Both the position numbers and the translations under genes were made by a program. A DNA stretch of 64,000 bases from an uncultured Selenomonadales bacterium (GTDB lineage Bacteria; Bacillota; Negativicutes; Selenomonadales; Selenomonadaceae). The notes beneath the pieces are model-generated. The model made no database searches and was not told the DNA's origin. It worked only from the letters and a program-made list of their open reading frames with translations. This document shows positions 41,285-51,613 of the stretch, piece after piece (positions within the stretch are counted from its first letter, which is position 1; each line of letters starts with the position of its first letter). The DNA is taken from contig CAMZAX010000001.1 of assembly GCA_947304355.1 (NCBI GenBank), positions 1-64,000 on the forward strand, written 5' to 3'.

Positions 41285-42439
41285 TCAAATCGTCGGGATA
41301 ATGCCTTCGGCGGCAAGCATCCACATCAACGGATCAAGGACGCGGTGCGGACGGATTTTGGCAAGGCGTTTGTGCACGTCGGGCGGGCGTCCGAAACTCG
41401 ACACGCCGAAAACCCTTACGTCGCGAAAGTTGGCGTCAATCGCGCCGAGGAAAGCCGTTTCGCCTTGACGACTCAACCAGTCGCGAATTTCCAAGTCAAC
41501 CATCTCGCTGTCGGACTCGACGAAGCCCTTGCTGTGCACGTGCGGGCTCTCCTTGAGTATCGTCGCACCGGAAGCGAAGCCGTTAAGCATTTCGTTGAGC
41601 GCGTCGATTTTGGTAAGTACGACGGCGGCTTTGCGGTCGATTCGTTTGCCGGGTGCGATGTTGCCGGCGCGGCGGATGTAGTTCGCCAAAGAATTCACCA
41701 TGCTGACCATATTGGCGGGTGCGCTCGTCTGTCGGTCGATTGCCATTGAGGCGTTCAAGGTCTCGTGCGGCAATTCGACGCGGACGCTCGGCAAAAGCAA
41801 CGGGTCGAACATAATCAACAGCATTCGTGCGCCGGCAAGGTAGCGGCTGATTTGCGCGTCAAGCGGCGTGTAGTCGATATGCTCGCAATCTTCGCCCGCG
41901 CCGTCGTAAATCGTCAACGCGTAAGTCGGAATCTTGTCGCCCTTCGCCGAATTGTCCAGAATCGTCCAGAGTTGCGGCTTGGGTGCGACGCCCGCCTCCG
42001 TGCCGCTCAAACAGTGTCGCTCCTCGTAAACCAGTTGCTCGTTGAGTTGCGCGCGCCGCGTCGTCTCCACGTCCATTGCCTGCAAAACCCACGGCAACCC
42101 GGAATATTTCAGCTCGTGAATCAGCGTCGTGAAGTAGCTTGACTTGCCCGCGCCCGAAACGCCTACCGCGCAGAAGCTCAAATATTTGTCATGGAAAAGG
42201 ATTTGCGGCGGGAGTTGTTCGCCGCAGTGTTTGCAGACCGCCTCGCGAACCGTTTGTCCTTTGTTCTTGCAGAATGCGCGTTTGCAGACGGGCAGGCGTC
42301 CTTTGATTCGGTCGGCGATTGACAAGCGGACTTCGTGGCGATTGTCTTCGTCGGGGTCGCAGAAAAATTTCAAGCCGCTGAGTTTCAGTTTCCTCAAGCA
42401 GTACGGGCAGATTGCGTTCGAGTTGCCGGAATTGAACAT
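41285..42439 (-). CDS. Zinc-ribbon TRAFAC-like GTPase
   Basis: CPYC...CKHC zinc ribbons, P-loop GVSGAGKSS, DGAGEDCEHID switch-like region, LTKID. Confidence 0.75.
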   Translation of the reverse strand: MFNSGNSNAICPYCLRKLKLSGLKFFCDPDEDNRHEVRLSIADRIKGRLPVCKRAFCKNKGQTVREAVCKHCGEQLPPQILFHDKYLSFCAVGVSGAGKSSYFTTLIHELKYSGLPWVLQAMDVETTRRAQLNEQLVYEERHCLSGTEAGVAPKPQLWTILDNSAKGDKIPTYALTIYDGAGEDCEHIDYTPLDAQISRYLAGARMLLIMFDPLLLPSVRVELPHETLNASMAIDRQTSAPANMVSMVNSLANYIRRAGNIAPGKRIDRKAAVVLTKIDALNEMLNGFASGATILKESPHVHSKGFVESDSEMVDLEIRDWLSRQGETAFLGAIDANFRDVRVFGVSSFGRPPDVHKRLAKIRPHRVLDPLMWMLAAEGIIPTI

Positions 42440-42457
42440 TGGGAAAAACCTCCGGTT

Positions 42458-42530
42458 AAGGGAAAAAGGACAAGGGGTAAGGGACTAGGGGTTAGGTTTT
42501 GCTGACCCCTGACCCCTGTTCCCTGACCTC
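42458..42530. repeat. Heptamer-built hairpin element C (TGACCCC class)
   Basis: AAAAAGG ACAAGGG GTAAGGG ACTAGGG GTTAGG / TGACCCC TGACCCC TGTTCCC TGACCTC. Confidence 0.7.
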
Positions 42531-45500
42531 TATTTTTTCGGGACGGTCAAACTGTCGGGGCGCGTCGCCTTCAAATCGAAACGCCGCGCATCTTCCTTGG
42601 AAGTCAACAGCTTGACGACGGTGCCGGACGAAATATCTTTCCACGTGTCGTTCGGCAAATCGATTTCGAGTCGCCCGCCCTTGTAGCCTTCGGGGTATTC
42701 GCGAATCGTGCCGAGCGTGCGCGTCGCCGAGTCGCCGAGTTCGATATTCATGCGCCCGTCGCGTCGACAAACCAGATACATTTTCGGCGTCGAGGCGGCG
42801 TCGCTTTCGATTATCAGCTTGCAGTCCTTGGCGTGCGCGGTCTTGGTTATAAAGCCGCTTGTGCCCCATTCCAGCCGATACGCGATGATTTGCTTGGGGC
42901 TGTTGTTGAGCGTCAAGGTCGACGGCGCGGAGTAAGCGGACGTCCCGTCGCCGAATTGATATTCGCCGATGACCGTGATGAAAATTTCTTTTTGCGGCAA
43001 GTGCGTCTGCAAAATGAACGTGTCCTGCGCGTATTTCTTGGCGGGGATTCGATTCATTTGCCGCGCCCGCGCAGTTTCAATCGTGGCGTAGAGGTCGTCG
43101 GCGTCGCGCGTGTTAATCTTGTAGTGAATCATGTAAAGATTTTCGGGCACGGACTTGAGGATGAGTTTCAAGCCGCCCGCGTCGATTTGAGTTTTGGCGG
43201 CGTCAATTTCGCAGGGCTCGACGTTGGCGCAGGTGACGATTTCGCTGACAACGCCCAATTCACGGGTTGCGCTGATGACTGCGATTTTCATGATGTCGCC
43301 CGTCAACGGGAAGTCGCAAGCCTCGTCGGAACTTTCCGCGCGTTTGCAGACGACACCGTTGCCCAAAAGCTCGTCGACTTTATCAAGCTCGAAAACCTTG
43401 CCGACCTGCGCGGCGTCTTTCTTGTCGACGACTTCTTTGAACCAAAGGGCAAAGTCACCCGTCGACTTCCACTTGAAAAAAGCACGACCGTTGCGCACGC
43501 CGCCGCTTAAATTCGTCACGGGCTTGGGCGGCTGTTCGGGCGTCAACGTCACGGTCAAGCCGCTGCTGTATTTGTAAGTTCGTTCGATAGTCCAAACCTT
43601 GCCGGCAATCTCGTCGTTTTGGCGCGCGAAAAATTTTTCGTTGTTGGCGGCGTTGTCCTCGGCGGCGTAGTAGACGCACTGCAGGCGATACTGATACTGC
43701 TTGCGGTTGCGGACGTTCTTGTCGACGAAGGAATTCTGCTCGCATTCGGTGACGACGACGCTTTTGCCCGCGCTGTCACTGCGGAGGATTCGCACGCCAA
43801 GGCAGTTATCTGACGGCAGACGCCAAATGAATTTGCACGCGCCGTCCTCGGTTTTGGCGATGAGTTTCTTTTCGTCAAGGTCGCTGTAATGCACGGCGGT
43901 GGTCGTCGTCGGCGCGGAAGTCGTGCCCAGTCGCGTGGAGAAGACCGCGTAACCGTAAAGCACGCCCGGCAAGACGGTGCTGTCGACGAATTCAAGGCGG
44001 TCGGTGTTTTCAATCAGAACGTCGCCGTCGCGATAAGTTTGCGGCACGCCGTCGACTTTGCGAATCAGCGTGTAAGTGATGCCCAAATCGTTCGCCGCCT
44101 GCCAAGAGACGGTGCAAATCAGATTCGGCGTCGCGGCAAGGCTTGACGACTTCGCCTTGACGGAAATTTTCCCGATGGGTGACGCGTTGACGACGGGCGA
44201 ATAATTTTCGCGGAGCGTGGCAACAATCGCGGGCGGGGCTTTCGGCGGGATGAGTTTCAATCTGTCCTGCGCGGGTTTGTAGTCTTTAATCTTGCGCAAA
44301 ATCTCGACGCAATCGCTGACGGCCTTCGCGGGCGCAATCGACAGGCTCGGCAATTTTTTTTCAGCCCACGCGTCCAATTCGCGGCGTTTGAGTTTGTCGG
44401 CGGTCTTGTTGATTCGCCATTCAATTTTCTTCAGGTCGTTGGATTCGGGCTTGAGCAGTCGGGCGCGGGCAAGCATTTTCATAATCTCCGCCGTGACAAG
44501 GTGAACGTCTTCGTCGGCGTTGCGCGCCTGTTCAACAAGGTCAAGCATTGAATTCATTTCGGCAACGTAGCGCGAAAAGTTTTTCAGCTCGACGAACGAA
44601 AAATCGCACGCGGTACAATGTTCGGCAGTCGCGGGCAATTTCTTGCCGCATTTCGGACACTCGACGTAAAAATTTTCGCCGCAGATTTTGCAACGGGCGC
44701 GCTCGGCGTCTTCGCGCGTGCGGAAGTTTTCAAACGCGCCGCAGTTGGCGCACGTCACGCAAAAAGAATTTTCCTCGACGCTGCCGGTCGCCTCGTAGGG
44801 ATTTTTCAGCAAGCCCGCCGCCTTGTTGTAGAGAGCCGCGCTCAGTTCGTAGGTCAAAAAGTTGCGGAAGTTGCGGCGAATGCGATTGATGCAGTTGTCG
44901 GCGAAGTAGCTGTCGCGCTTGAAAATTTCGGGCGCGGCTTTTATCTTCGCGAAGAAATCTTCAAGGCTCGCGATTCGCAAAGAGTGATCGTATTTGAAGC
45001 GGCTGTCGTCGGTGTTGAAAACCTGCGTCTGTGCAAGGTTGAGGAGCGATTTAATCGACTGCCACTGCGGGATTGGTGCGGAATATTTTTTTGCGGCGTC
45101 GCGGAAAATTTCGCGCAAGTCTTCGGTCGTGCGGCGGCGGTAGAAGTCGGGCGACGGTTCAATTTGATTTTCAATATGGAACGCCAACTCGTACAGGTCG
45201 TGAACGTTTGCAGACCACGGAAAATTTTTTTCGTCGGGCACGGTTTGAAACACCGCGAAGTTTTTGCGCAGCTCCTCCATTATCGAATCGGCAAGGAAGA
45301 AATTATTCAGCAACGTCAAAATTGCCTGCGTCGATTTTGCGGGTTTTATCTCGAAGCCCTGTTCGCGATAGGTCGCCTCGATTGTCGGGACGCTTAGCCG
45401 TAATTTGTCGCGCACCTGCCGAATCTGCGCCTGATTGACTTGCAACGTGCCCTGCGCCTCGCCGCGCTGAATCTCGATATAAAGCCGCAATTCTTCGACG

Positions 45501-45742
45501 CGCTGTTGCTTGAGCGATTCCGCCTCGCGTTGTCGAAAGCGCGGGTTTTCAATCGTCAGCGCAATGTAGCCGTCCATTTGCAGTTCGGCGCGGATTGCCG
45601 CAAGGCGCGTCGGGTCGACGGTCGTATTTTGTTCGGTGGTTAAGCGTTTCTTCCATGCGTCGTAAGCGGCGCGGATTTTTTTGTCCTTGTCGGGAGGATC
45701 AAATTCCAAGCCGAGCATTTCAAAGATATTTCTTTTAGCCAA
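42530..45742 (-). CDS. Large multidomain protein: J-like N-terminus, central zinc ribbons, FN3-like C-terminal repeats
   Basis: MAKRNIFEMLGLEFDPPDKDKKIRAAYDAWKK; CANCGAF...CKICGENFYVECPKCGKKLPATAEHCTAC; FN3-like strands (TYTLIRKVDGVPQTYRDGD..., VRILRSDSAGKSVVV). Confidence 0.7.
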   Translation of the reverse strand: MAKRNIFEMLGLEFDPPDKDKKIRAAYDAWKKRLTTEQNTTVDPTRLAAIRAELQMDGYIALTIENPRFRQREAESLKQQRVEELRLYIEIQRGEAQGTLQVNQAQIRQVRDKLRLSVPTIEATYREQGFEIKPAKSTQAILTLLNNFFLADSIMEELRKNFAVFQTVPDEKNFPWSANVHDLYELAFHIENQIEPSPDFYRRRTTEDLREIFRDAAKKYSAPIPQWQSIKSLLNLAQTQVFNTDDSRFKYDHSLRIASLEDFFAKIKAAPEIFKRDSYFADNCINRIRRNFRNFLTYELSAALYNKAAGLLKNPYEATGSVEENSFCVTCANCGAFENFRTREDAERARCKICGENFYVECPKCGKKLPATAEHCTACDFSFVELKNFSRYVAEMNSMLDLVEQARNADEDVHLVTAEIMKMLARARLLKPESNDLKKIEWRINKTADKLKRRELDAWAEKKLPSLSIAPAKAVSDCVEILRKIKDYKPAQDRLKLIPPKAPPAIVATLRENYSPVVNASPIGKISVKAKSSSLAATPNLICTVSWQAANDLGITYTLIRKVDGVPQTYRDGDVLIENTDRLEFVDSTVLPGVLYGYAVFSTRLGTTSAPTTTTAVHYSDLDEKKLIAKTEDGACKFIWRLPSDNCLGVRILRSDSAGKSVVVTECEQNSFVDKNVRNRKQYQYRLQCVYYAAEDNAANNEKFFARQNDEIAGKVWTIERTYKYSSGLTVTLTPEQPPKPVTNLSGGVRNGRAFFKWKSTGDFALWFKEVVDKKDAAQVGKVFELDKVDELLGNGVVCKRAESSDEACDFPLTGDIMKIAVISATRELGVVSEIVTCANVEPCEIDAAKTQIDAGGLKLILKSVPENLYMIHYKINTRDADDLYATIETARARQMNRIPAKKYAQDTFILQTHLPQKEIFITVIGEYQFGDGTSAYSAPSTLTLNNSPKQIIAYRLEWGTSGFITKTAHAKDCKLIIESDAASTPKMYLVCRRDGRMNIELGDSATRTLGTIREYPEGYKGGRLEIDLPNDTWKDISSGTVVKLLTSKEDARRFDLKATRPDSLTVPKK

Positions 45743-45822
45743 GTGATTCCCCCCAAAAGATTTGTTTGCGACGATATTATCAGAAAATCTTCATTTAAAC
45801 AAGACGCGCGCCTTGCTTGCGT

Positions 45823-45853
45823 AAAAAAAAATCCCGCCGAATTTTCGACGGGG
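45823..45853 (-). terminator. Rho-independent terminator for the SYLF gene
   Basis: Minus strand CCCGTCGAAAATTCGGCGGGATTTTTTTTT. Confidence 0.8.
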
Positions 45854-45872
45854 AAAGAAATTTTTCATGACG

Positions 45873-46451
45873 TTATTGGTTGAGTTTCTTGTCGGCGTAA
45901 ATTTTGATGCCGTTAATCGTCGCCTCCAACGCGACACCCTTGGTCGTCATCTGGAAGACCCAAACGCCCGGTGCGGCATATTCCGCGCCGTCGACTGCGC
46001 CGCCGCTCACGCCGTCACTTGCCGCCGCCTCCGCCGAAGCACCGAAACGAATTTTGCCGGCAATGAAGTTGTCCCAAGCCTCGCGGGTGTTGATAAGGAA
46101 AACCAAATCGTATTCCTGCGCGCCGAGCCCGATGCCCGCCGAAAGTTCCTGCAGGCGCAGATAGACGCGTTCACCGGTCTGATTATTAATCGCAATGCCG
46201 CGCCCGTGCGCGTCGCCGAAGATTCCGATTTTGATTCCCGTGTTCGACAGCGTGGCGTAGGCGTAGCACTCGTTGATAACGCGTTGCGCGTGCGGGTATC
46301 TCGCGTAGAGATTTTTGAGCGTCTTGTCGTGCAGAGCGTTGATTTGCGCGCGCTGTTCGGCGGGAGTCGCCGCAAAGACCGTCGACGCCGTGACCAGGCA
46401 CAAAAGCACCGTCAATGCCGTTAAAAGTTTTTTCATGTCAATCGCCTCCAA
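45873..46451 (-). CDS. SYLF/YSC84-like lipid-binding domain protein, secreted
   Basis: Signal peptide; ARYPHAQRVINECYAYATLSNTGIKIGIFGDAHGRGIAINNQTGERVYLRLQELSAGIGLGAQEYDLVFLI. Confidence 0.8.
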   Translation of the reverse strand: MEAIDMKKLLTALTVLLCLVTASTVFAATPAEQRAQINALHDKTLKNLYARYPHAQRVINECYAYATLSNTGIKIGIFGDAHGRGIAINNQTGERVYLRLQELSAGIGLGAQEYDLVFLINTREAWDNFIAGKIRFGASAEAAASDGVSGGAVDGAEYAAPGVWVFQMTTKGVALEATINGIKIYADKKLNQ

Positions 46452-47370
46452 TTAATCTAAACCAATGACACCGTATCTGCCGAGGTTGAAAAAATACGTG
46501 TGTTCAAATTTTTCCGCCATCAACATCACACCGACCGAGCCGCTGCACCGCGCCGTCACGAATGCATTGCACATCGACAGCAACACCATTTCCGTCAAAT
46601 ATTCTTTGCCGCGCAAAAAATAATCGTTGGGTCTGTCAATGCGCATGACACCAACCGCGTTTCCCGGCACGTAAGTGACGTATTCGCGGTCGAACGTCAC
46701 GCAGAAATCTTTGAACACCTGCTTGAACACCTGCACGATAGATTTGTCCTCCGTCGCGAGAAAAAGTTTGTTGCAATGCCACTCACGTAACTTTTCAACG
46801 ACGATGCTCAATGCAAATTCAATGGGGGGGGGGGATAGGATGTTCGTGTGGTCTCATTGTAGTGTAATCCGTTCCGCGCAAATGCACGCCGAGCACACGG
46901 TCGGTCGGAGCAAACAATTTTTGACGCACGGCAACAATTTCCTGCAACAGCGCGGGCTTTATTTTCAGCAAGCCGAGTTTGACGAGCATTCGCCACTCCG
47001 TAAGGAAATCGTTATCTTTGAAAACAGTATCGTTAGGATACGATACATTGATAGGATAATCTCCCTTGCACAAAATGACATTGTCGCCGGCGTAGGCTTG
47101 CTCAAGTCCGATACGAAGCGGCTGTTCAAAAAAATATTCCCACGCGTTTTCCTTGCCGAGCTTTTCGGGCGGCAGGTAGATGTTCGGATAGTTTTGCATG
47201 TCGACGACGGGAAGCCGGCCGTTCGACAGCGCGTAGCGAATATGCCCGGCGAACACGATAAAATTTGAAAAAAGCCCGACTCTAAAATCTTGTCGGCGGA
47301 TTATGTGGTAAGTCGGCTTAGTCGGGTCGCCACGCTTGATGTAGTGTTCACTCCAATCGGTGTCCGTCAA
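46452..47370 (-). pseudogene. Fucosyltransferase-like gene, off-frame at an 11-G tract
   Basis: N-terminal ORF 46819-47370 (VLGVHLRGTDYTTMRPHEHPIPPPH*) and C-terminal ORF 46452-46811 (IEFALSIVVEKLREWHCNKLFLATEDKSIVQVFK) are joined if the tract has 10 or 13 G. Confidence 0.8.
46824..46834. repeat. Poly-G(11) homopolymer
   Basis: Direct reading: aat-G11-atagg. Confidence 0.9.
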
Positions 47371-47407
47371 TAAAATCGCCTCCCGAAAAAACGGGCGACA
47401 GGAATTC

Positions 47408-47488
47408 AGTTAGGAGTTTGAAGGTAGGAGCTAGGAGTTGACGACGCAATTTTAACTCCTAATTCCTAATTCCTAACTCCTAACTGCC
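47408..47488. repeat. Heptamer-built hairpin element D (AACTCCT class)
   Basis: AGTTAGG AGTTTGA AGGTAGG AGCTAGG / AACTCCT AATTCCT AATTCCT AACTCCT AACTGCC. Confidence 0.85.
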
Positions 47489-47525
47489 TTGCCGCCGCCC
47501 TGCAAAATATTTCAGAGTAAGAATT

Positions 47526-49061
47526 TTATTTCATGGTAACGAGATTTTTGCCCGTCATTTCGGCAGGAATGTCCATGCCCGCCATGGTGAGGAGAGTCGG
47601 GGCAACGTCGCAAAGAGCACCGTCCTTGACGGCGGCAACGCGGTCGCTGACGACGATAATCGGCACGGGATTGGTCGTGTGTGCTGTGAACGGTTCCTTG
47701 AGCTTGTAATCGAACATCTGGTCTGCGTTGCCGTGGTCGGCGATAATGACGACTTCGCCGCCGACTTTCTTCATGCACGCGACGAAAATGCCGACGCAAA
47801 CGTCAACGGTCTCGACAGCCTGCACCGCCGCCTTCATAACGCCCGTGTGACCAACCATGTCGCCGTTCGCGAAGTTGAGGATAATGAAGTCGTACTTTTC
47901 GGAGAGAATCGCCTCGGCAACTTTCATGGTGACGGTCGGCGCACTCATTTCGGGCTTGAGGTCGTAAGTGGCAACCTTCGGGCTGGGCACCAAGATACGG
48001 TCTTCGCCCGCGTAGGGTTCCTCGACGCCGCCGTTAAAGAAGAACGTGACGTGCGCGTATTTTTCCGTTTCGGCGATACGCAACTGATTCAAGCCCGCCT
48101 TGCTGATTGTCTCGCCCAAGCCGTTGGTGACGCTTTCGGGCGGATAAGCAACGTCGACGTTCAAGCCTTCCTCGTATTGCGTCATGGTCGCGAAGGGAAT
48201 GCCGACAATCTCTTCGACACGCGGGAAGCCGTCGAAACTTTTATCGGTAAAGGCGTGCGTCAATTCGCGTGCGCGGTCGGGACGGAAGTTGAAGAAAATA
48301 ATTCCGTCGTTCTTGCCGATTCCGGCGTAGTCGCCGATAACCACGGGGTTGACGAATTCGTCGGTAACCTTGTTGTCGTAGGAAGCTTTAATCGCCACGT
48401 CGGAGGACGGCTGTTTCGGGGCGTCTGCTTTGGCAATGGCGTCGTAAGCTTTTTGAACTCTGTCCCAACGTTTGTCGCGATCCATTGCGTAGTAGCGGCC
48501 GCTGATTGTCGCGATTTGACCCGCGCCGATTTCTTTAATCTTCGTCTCAAGTTCGGCGAGATATTCGGCGGCGGAACTGGGCGGCACGTCGCGTCCGTCA
48601 AGGAAGCAGTGAACGTAAACTTTCGCGACGCCTTTCTTTTTGGCAAGCTGAAGCAAGCCGTAAAGGTGTTGCGTGTGGCTGTGGACGCCGCCGGGCGAAA
48701 CGAGACCGAACAAGTGGAGCGCGCCGCCCGAAGCCGTCACTTTGTCGACGACGCCGACAAGAGCTTTGTTTTCGAAAAAGTCACCGTCACGAATCGCCTT
48801 GGTGATTTTCGTCAGCGGCTGGTAGATAACTCTACCCGCGCCGATGTTCATGTGACCGACTTCGGAGTTGCCCATTTGCCCGTCAGGCAAGCCGACGTAT
48901 TCGCCCGAAGCCTGCAGTTGCGCATGGGGATATTTAGCCGTGAGTTCGTCGAGGACGGGCGTATTGCCGACTTGAATCGCGTTGAACTTGTCGGTCTCGT
49001 TGCCGATACCCCAACCGTCCATGATAATCAAGCAAATCGGTGCGTGTTTAATTTTTGCCAT
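47526..49061 (-). CDS. gpmI: 2,3-bisphosphoglycerate-independent phosphoglycerate mutase
   Basis: LIIMDGWGIGNETDKFNAIQ, GNSEVGHMNIGAGR, VVIIADHGNADQM. Confidence 0.95.
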   Translation of the reverse strand: MAKIKHAPICLIIMDGWGIGNETDKFNAIQVGNTPVLDELTAKYPHAQLQASGEYVGLPDGQMGNSEVGHMNIGAGRVIYQPLTKITKAIRDGDFFENKALVGVVDKVTASGGALHLFGLVSPGGVHSHTQHLYGLLQLAKKKGVAKVYVHCFLDGRDVPPSSAAEYLAELETKIKEIGAGQIATISGRYYAMDRDKRWDRVQKAYDAIAKADAPKQPSSDVAIKASYDNKVTDEFVNPVVIGDYAGIGKNDGIIFFNFRPDRARELTHAFTDKSFDGFPRVEEIVGIPFATMTQYEEGLNVDVAYPPESVTNGLGETISKAGLNQLRIAETEKYAHVTFFFNGGVEEPYAGEDRILVPSPKVATYDLKPEMSAPTVTMKVAEAILSEKYDFIILNFANGDMVGHTGVMKAAVQAVETVDVCVGIFVACMKKVGGEVVIIADHGNADQMFDYKLKEPFTAHTTNPVPIIVVSDRVAAVKDGALCDVAPTLLTMAGMDIPAEMTGKNLVTMK

Positions 49062-49092
49062 CGTTGCACTCTCCTTTGTAAGAAAAGCCGCC

Positions 49093-49135
49093 AACCTAAC
49101 AACTAGCAACCAGTTACTAGCCGCTAAATTGGCGG
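49093..49135. repeat. Possible heptamer-type element G inside a GCCGCCAA/TTGGCGG inverted repeat
   Basis: CTAACAACTAGCAACCAGTTACTAGCCGCTAAA between inverted repeats upstream of gpmI. Confidence 0.4.
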
Positions 49136-49170
49136 TTCAACTTGTATTATCCAACTAAAATTCTTCCGAA

Positions 49171-49506
49171 CTATTTCAAAAAGACGGCGACAACCATTGC
49201 TGCGATACCGATTATTGTGACGATTGACATGTTGCGGACGTGCTTGCCCATGCCGTCAATACTTTGGCGCATTTCCCGCATATCTGTATCGTGCTTTTCA
49301 AGTGCCACTCGAATATCGGCGTCATGTTTAGCTTGCGCGACTTCCTGTCTTTCACGAATTTCGCGCATATCGGCATCTTGTTTTTGACGAGCCGCACGGC
49401 TTTCCGCAATGAACATATCAAGCTTTGCCAGTACGGTGCTGACTTGCTGTTCGAGCGTCGTAACTTTCGTTTCGAGGTTGTCAACCCGGGTTTCAATGTC
49501 TGCCAT
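49171..49506 (-). CDS. Small coiled-coil protein with C-terminal TM helix
   Basis: MADIETRVDNLETKVTTLEQQVSTVLAKLDMF...MSIVTIIGIAAMVVAVFLK. Confidence 0.7.
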   Translation of the reverse strand: MADIETRVDNLETKVTTLEQQVSTVLAKLDMFIAESRAARQKQDADMREIRERQEVAQAKHDADIRVALEKHDTDMREMRQSIDGMGKHVRNMSIVTIIGIAAMVVAVFLK

Positions 49507-49558
49507 AATCGTCACCGCCTTTCCGTCGCAAGATGGTTAGAGTCGTCTTATCGAAGGC

Positions 49559-51496
49559 TCAGAAATTTACAATCGCGCTGAAGTCCGGAGCTTTGAGGCT
49601 CGCGCCGCCGACCAATGCGCCGTCGACGTTGGGTTGTTTCATGAGGTCTTTAATCGTCGCGGGCTTGACGGAGCCGCCGTATTGAATGCGAATGGCGTCC
49701 GCCGCCTCTTGACCGAATTTCTTTGCGACGCACTCGCGGATAGCTTTGCAGACTTCCTCTGCCTGTTCAAAGGTCGCGGTCTTGCCGGTGCCGATAGCCC
49801 AAATCGGCTCGTAAGCGATGACGAGTTTCTTGACTTCCGCAGGCGCGAAGCCGTCAAGGTCTTTGTCGATTTGTCCGACGACGTGTTCAATGTACTTGCC
49901 GGACTCGCGAACTTCAAGGGACTCGCCGCAGCAGATAATCGGCGTGATGCCCGCGTTGAAAGCAGCCTTCGCGCGCTTGTTGACGCCTTCGTCCGTTTCG
50001 CCGAAATAGTCGCGGCGTTCGCTGTGACCGAGGATAACGTAGTCAACGTTGATTTCGTTCAACATGCCCGTGGAGATTTCGCCGGTGTACGCGCCCTTTG
50101 CTTCCCAGTGGACGTTCTGCGCGGCGACGTGAATGTTGGTGGACTTGACAGCCGCCGCAACAGCCGCCAAAGCCGTGGCGGTCGGGGCGACGACAACGCG
50201 GCACTCTGCGTCCTTTACGAGCGGAATGAGCTCCTGAACGAGCGCGACGCCTTGTTTAATGGTGTTGTTCATCTTCCAGTTGCCGGCGATAATCGGGGTG
50301 CGTCCCACGCCGTCAATCGCGTCAATGCCGGGCAGGACTTTGCCTTCGAGATATTCGAGGGTCGCGCCGCCGCCGGTGGAGATGTGCGAAATTTTCTTGT
50401 CGAGACCGGTTTTCTTCAAAGCCGCAATGGAGTCGCCGCCGCCGACGATTGAGATTGCGCCTTTATCGGTCGCGTCAGCAACAGCTTTTGCAACAGCGAG
50501 CGTGCCTTTCGCGAAGTTGTCGAATTCAAAGACGCCCATGGGACCGTTCCAGATAATCGTCTTCGCGCCTTCGAGGGCTTTGACGTATTCTTGGGAAGTC
50601 TTTTCGCCGCTGTCGAGACCCATCCAATCTGCGGGGCACTGGTCAACGGGAACAGTCTTGTATTCGGCGTCCGCCGCGAATTTGTTGGCAACAACGAGGT
50701 CAACGGGCAGGACGACTTTGACGCCCTTTGCGGCCGCTTTGTCGAGGAGTTGTTTCGCGAGTTCAACTTTGTCCGCTTCGAGGAGGGACGTGCCGACTTC
50801 GTAGCCTTTTGCCTTGTCGAAGGTGTGAGCCATGCCGCCGCCGATAATGATCGTGTCGACCTTGTCAATCATGTTGCTGATGACGCCGATTTTATCGGAG
50901 ACTTTCGCGCCGCCGATAATGCCGACGAACGGGCGTTGCGGAGCCTGGAGCGTCTTGCCGATGTAGTTGATTTCCTTTTCCATGAGGAAGCCTGACGCTG
51001 TTTCGAGGAAGTGGGTGATGCCGACGTTGGAGGCGTGAGCACGATGAGCCATACCGAACGCGTCATTGACGGCGATGTCCGCGAGCGCGGCAAGTTGTTT
51101 CGCGAATTTGGGATTATTCTTCTTTTCTTCCTTGTGATAGCGCAGGTTCTCAAGCAGGAGGATTTCGCCGGGCTGGAGCGCGGCGGCTGCTTTTTCGGCG
51201 GGTTCGCCAATGCAATCTTCCGCCCACTTGACTTCCCTGCCGAGGATTTCGGCGAGTTTCTTGGCAATGGGTTTGGTGGAGAATTTGGGTTCGCGAGCTT
51301 CGGTCGGACGTCCGAGATGGCAACCGATAATGATAGCCGCGCCCTGTTCGAGCAGATAGTTGAGCGTCGGGATCGTCGCGTCAATGCGTTTGGTGTTGGT
51401 GATGTTCTGGTTTTCGTCCATCGGGACGTTGTAGTCGACGCGCAGGAAAACCTTTTTGCCCTTCAGGTTGATGTCGCGAATGTTTTTCTTGTTCAT
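49559..51496 (-). CDS. pgk-tpiA: Phosphoglycerate kinase-triosephosphate isomerase fusion
   Basis: PGK ([11 protein letters not shown]...[10 protein letters not shown]...GGGDSIAA) followed without stop by TIM ([11 protein letters not shown]...[15 protein letters not shown]...QYGGSVKP). Confidence 0.95.
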   Translation of the reverse strand: MNKKNIRDINLKGKKVFLRVDYNVPMDENQNITNTKRIDATIPTLNYLLEQGAAIIIGCHLGRPTEAREPKFSTKPIAKKLAEILGREVKWAEDCIGEPAEKAAAALQPGEILLLENLRYHKEEKKNNPKFAKQLAALADIAVNDAFGMAHRAHASNVGITHFLETASGFLMEKEINYIGKTLQAPQRPFVGIIGGAKVSDKIGVISNMIDKVDTIIIGGGMAHTFDKAKGYEVGTSLLEADKVELAKQLLDKAAAKGVKVVLPVDLVVANKFAADAEYKTVPVDQCPADWMGLDSGEKTSQEYVKALEGAKTIIWNGPMGVFEFDNFAKGTLAVAKAVADATDKGAISIVGGGDSIAALKKTGLDKKISHISTGGGATLEYLEGKVLPGIDAIDGVGRTPIIAGNWKMNNTIKQGVALVQELIPLVKDAECRVVVAPTATALAAVAAAVKSTNIHVAAQNVHWEAKGAYTGEISTGMLNEINVDYVILGHSERRDYFGETDEGVNKRAKAAFNAGITPIICCGESLEVRESGKYIEHVVGQIDKDLDGFAPAEVKKLVIAYEPIWAIGTGKTATFEQAEEVCKAIRECVAKKFGQEAADAIRIQYGGSVKPATIKDLMKQPNVDGALVGGASLKAPDFSAIVNF

Positions 51497-51613
51497 GAAA
51501 AAACCTCCCACAAAATGTAAACACTTTAACCCTAAACGGAAAACAGCCCGGCTCAACATTGACGAAGAGCCGAGCCGTCACATTTTTAACCGTGTTCAGT
51601 TGCCAAGAAAATC

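Noticed and set aside
47679-49106. 475-aa plus-strand ORF opposite gpmI
   Set aside because: Antisense shadow of gpmI; no recognisable domain.
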